This document shows, one piece after another, positions 60,306-63,195 of a DNA stretch of 63,195 nt. Source of the DNA: Methanocalculaceae archaeon (GTDB taxonomy: Archaea; Halobacteriota; Methanomicrobia; Methanomicrobiales; Methanocorpusculaceae). The notes beneath the pieces are model-generated. The model did not search any database and was not told the DNA's origin. It saw only the letters and a list, made by a program, of their open reading frames with translations. How positions within the stretch are numbered: position 1 is the stretch's first letter; every line of letters starts with the position of its first letter. The position numbers and the translations under genes are program-made. The stretch is from NCBI GenBank assembly GCA_031262705.1, contig JAISHD010000006.1, positions 1 to 63,195 on the forward strand. The letters run 5' to 3'.

Positions 60306-60956
60306 ATGAAATATCTTGCAGCGGTTCTTGCTGTTTTCTTGCTTGGCGGTCTCGTTTTTGCCGCAGGTTGTGTCGGCACGACTCCGTCGGGGCCGATACA
60401 GGCAGGTGACAATGTCACTGTTGAGTTTACGATGTACATCGGCGACACGGTGATGGTGACGTCGAATGAAACGAAGTATGATCAGATTTTGATGTCCGGG
60501 AAGATGCCAGTTCCGCTTATTCTGACCAAGGATCCGGTTATTACGGCAGGATCAGTCACGGACAATGACGATCTTACCATTCCTGCCAAAACCCACAAGA
60601 ATCCGTACTGGTTCCTGAAAGGAGAGTACAATGTTATTGCCGGAAACATTGTGGGCCTTGAGAAGGGTGATACGATCCGTATTCCTATCTATGCCGAGGG
60701 AACCGAAAAGACCGGATTCTGGACGAATGAGCAGTGTGAGGAACAGGGTCTTGACAAGCGTCTGGTAAAGGCGGGCGACCGGCTTACCTACACGAGAATG
60801 ATCGGCGACGCGACCAGTACCGGGGAAGGCGAGTATGATCAGAATAATCTTACGAATCAGCATTTCATGATTCATGAGATGCTGATTGTTGCCGTGACCG
60901 ATGAGGGTCTTACGTATCAGGAACTCTACGACACTGTTGAGATTACCATTGTATAG
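60306..60956 (+). CDS. Secreted lipoprotein, FKBP-like region
   Basis: MKYLAAVLAVFLLGGLVFAAGCVGT lipobox; QAGDNVTVEFTMYIGDTVMVTSNE...GLEKGDTIRIPIYAE. Confidence 0.65.
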   Translation: MKYLAAVLAVFLLGGLVFAAGCVGTTPSGPIQAGDNVTVEFTMYIGDTVMVTSNETKYDQILMSGKMPVPLILTKDPVITAGSVTDNDDLTIPAKTHKNPYWFLKGEYNVIAGNIVGLEKGDTIRIPIYAEGTEKTGFWTNEQCEEQGLDKRLVKAGDRLTYTRMIGDATSTGEGEYDQNNLTNQHFMIHEMLIVAVTDEGLTYQELYDTVEITIV

Positions 60957-61262
60957 GGAACGAGTCGTGCGCGGGAGGGGATCTGCCTTGCCGCAACAGC
61001 TCTCTTTTTTACCGAATCTTTTTTTCCATAAAATCTTTGTGGAGTCAGGGATGGGGATTTCAGACATGGCCCGGTGAGTTTGAAGCGGGGATATCCTGCG
61101 TGAAACTCCAAAAATCAGTCCGATTTCCTGATTTCTGAGAGAGACATCTTTAAGAAACCCCAGGGGTAACTACCATAGCGTAATACGTGTGGTGTCACGA
61201 GTGTGTCGGACATTTGAGTATTCCTGTAAATTTCCTCCCCGTACAAAATAGGAGTGTGGTCT

Positions 61263-62945
61263 ATGGGCTTAGAACAAATAAGCGAGTTTTTCGTCAACAA
61301 TCTCGTTCTGCTGATTGTTGTGGTCTATATGGCGATGATGATCGCCATCGGATACTTCGTCCAGCGTAAGGGTGCGGATAAAAGCGCAGAAAATTACCTG
61401 ATCGCAAACAAGGGCGTAGGACCTCTTATGGTCGGCGGCACGGTTTTCTCTACCAACTGGTGCGGCGGGGTGCTGCTGGGAGCTGCCGGAACGGCATATA
61501 TGGGATATGTGGTGTCCACGATTGCTGATCCGTGGGCTACGTGTCTGACACTTGTGCTGATGGCGGTTTTCTTTTGTGCGATTCTGCGCAAGCTGAAGAT
61601 TGCATCTCTTTCGGAGATGTACCGGCTCCGGTTCGGTAAGCGGGGGGCGACGGTTGCGACGCTGATGTGTATTCCGTCGATGATTACCTGGACTGCGGCG
61701 AATATTGTTGCACTGACGACCATTTTTAAGCTCTTTTTGGATTTTGATCCGCTGATCTGTGCGATTATTGCCGGTCTGATTGTTGTGCTGTATACATATC
61801 TCGGAGGTATGCTTGCGGTTGTGTATACGGATAATATTCAGGCGGTGATGATTATGCTTGGTCTGATCATTCTGATTCCGACCGGTATTGCATTTGTCGG
61901 CGGGTTTGATGCACTGGCTGCGGCGACGCCGGAGAATTTCTGGAACCTTCTGCCAAACGATGGTGCGGGAGCGGTTTTGACGGGATTCACGGTGGATCCG
62001 CTCGGCATCTTCACGTGGCTTGCAGGTCTTTCGGGGATGGGATTTGGGTATCTTGCGTCGGTTGAGCTGACACAGCGGGTTTTGTGCGCCCGTGATACGA
62101 AGGCGGCCCGTCAGGGTCTGCTTCTCGGGTCGGGCATGTATGCAATCGCGGGATTTTTTTCGATGATGATTGCCCTGATTGCAATTGTGATGGTTTCACA
62201 GGGTGCAACAACGCCGTCCGGCGTTCCGATAGGTGAGCTGCTCGCGGAGGACGGAAACTATGTGCTGCTGGTTCTTGCGGAACGGTTGTTTGATCCGAGT
62301 GTGATGGGGGTTGTTGGTGTTGTGCTGATGGCGATTTTCATCGGGTCTCTGCTTGCGGCGATCATGTCAACGTCAAGTTCAACGATCTTTGCGGCGTCTG
62401 CGGCTCTTTCGACGCTGATGCTGCATGGTTCGCTGTCGAAGTACGCAACCACGTCTCTGCAGGTGCTGCGGCTGACGCGGATGCTTGTGCTGGTGATAGG
62501 CGTCTTCTGTGTGTTTTTCAGTTTTGTCATAGACAGTCTGTACTGGATGATGATCTTTTCGTTTACAATCCTGTTCAACTGCATGTTCTGGGCGCTGGTC
62601 GGCGGTCTGTTCTGGAAGCGGTGCAATGCGTCGTCGGCGATTGCTTCGGTTCTGGTGGGTTTTGCGGGGGTTGTCATCTGCATTATTGCCCAGTCGATCT
62701 ATTTCGGTCAGATTGCGATTGAGCCGCAGAATAATCTGTGGATTGGTATTCAGACGTTTGTTCCATGGGTGCTTGGCGGTGTTGCGATGCTGGTGACTGC
62801 GCTTCTGACGCAGAAATCGGATCCGCCGGTGGCGTTGTGCAATACGGACGGGGAGCTGGTGAAGTGGGAGGATCTGCCGCTTTCGGCGGATACTGTTGCG
62901 GTGCGCAGACACATTGAGGAGATGAAAGCACGGGAAGAAGAGTGA
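61263..62945 (+). CDS. Sodium:solute symporter (SSF/SLC5)
   Basis: ENYLIANKGVGPLMVGGTVFSTNWCGGVLLGAAGTAYMGY...YTYLGGMLAVVYTDNIQAVMI. Confidence 0.9.
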   Translation: MGLEQISEFFVNNLVLLIVVVYMAMMIAIGYFVQRKGADKSAENYLIANKGVGPLMVGGTVFSTNWCGGVLLGAAGTAYMGYVVSTIADPWATCLTLVLMAVFFCAILRKLKIASLSEMYRLRFGKRGATVATLMCIPSMITWTAANIVALTTIFKLFLDFDPLICAIIAGLIVVLYTYLGGMLAVVYTDNIQAVMIMLGLIILIPTGIAFVGGFDALAAATPENFWNLLPNDGAGAVLTGFTVDPLGIFTWLAGLSGMGFGYLASVELTQRVLCARDTKAARQGLLLGSGMYAIAGFFSMMIALIAIVMVSQGATTPSGVPIGELLAEDGNYVLLVLAERLFDPSVMGVVGVVLMAIFIGSLLAAIMSTSSSTIFAASAALSTLMLHGSLSKYATTSLQVLRLTRMLVLVIGVFCVFFSFVIDSLYWMMIFSFTILFNCMFWALVGGLFWKRCNASSAIASVLVGFAGVVICIIAQSIYFGQIAIEPQNNLWIGIQTFVPWVLGGVAMLVTALLTQKSDPPVALCNTDGELVKWEDLPLSADTVAVRRHIEEMKAREEE

Positions 62946-63195
62946 GTTCTTTTTTTGGTTCTCTTTTTTTGGTGTTTTTGTACAGTGCAACGGGTGCTTG
63001 TGAAGTAATTGTTTGATTTCGTTTTTTGAATTAGCGTTTTCAGTTCCCCGGCCCAAGCGTTCCTGATGCGGCGGGAATATCGAATTCTCTTTTTCGTTCA
63101 CGTGTCTGTGAGATTGGTTTTACCGGATGTCTGAGTGCGGCGTACCGCCTCCGGCAATGGGGGACACCGATCCGATCGACAGTCATGAGTCATGA

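Noticed and set aside
62950-63195. Terminal ~245 bp
   Set aside because: No supported feature; too little sequence to call a gene at the edge.

Overview
The window is a compact euryarchaeal methanogen chromosome segment. Gene content resembles Methanomicrobiales, possibly Methanocorpusculum-like; that placement is inferred from recall, not a search. Main blocks: (1) a cysteine locus with 3'-truncated SepCysS (minus), a small helical ORF, tRNA-Cys(GCA) and a divergent MetY-like sulfhydrylase; (2) the methanogenesis-marker/McrC-AtwA cluster (mmp7-17-15-5-6-3-atwA); (3) aCPSF1/FttA, proteasome beta and a CNNM-type transporter; (4) bacterial-type exonuclease VII xseAB; (5) duplicated phenylacetate-CoA ligase and ACT-domain genes; (6) the archaeal SRP54/FtsY/prefoldin/L18a/IF6/L31e/L39e/PDCD5/S19e block; (7) a pilin plus Cache-protein surface locus beside decayed duplicates; (8) CetZ-like tubulin; (9) a glycan locus with two GT2 genes, an AglD-like flippase and a broken DUF2298 gene; (10) L7Ae/S28e/L24e/Ndk, a Grx-TrxR fusion, FdhC, ArgS, aRF1 and two transporters. 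The most interesting unexplained structure is a set of three near-identical palindromes (TTCACA-N-TGTGAA). They sit at the predicted transcription starts of both tRNA-Cys and the metY-like gene, suggesting a shared repressor coupling tRNA-Cys supply to sulfur amino-acid synthesis. Other strong signals are a 19-bp tandem duplication frameshifting a large surface protein, a DUF2298 gene with three separate lesions, decayed copies of purN and a Cache gene, phased TGACTAT repeats upstream of a broken RHH-like gene, and a diverged ~95-bp repeat flanking yhbY. No CRISPR array, transposase or prophage was recognised. Several single-nucleotide frameshifts could be assembly errors and need read-level confirmation.
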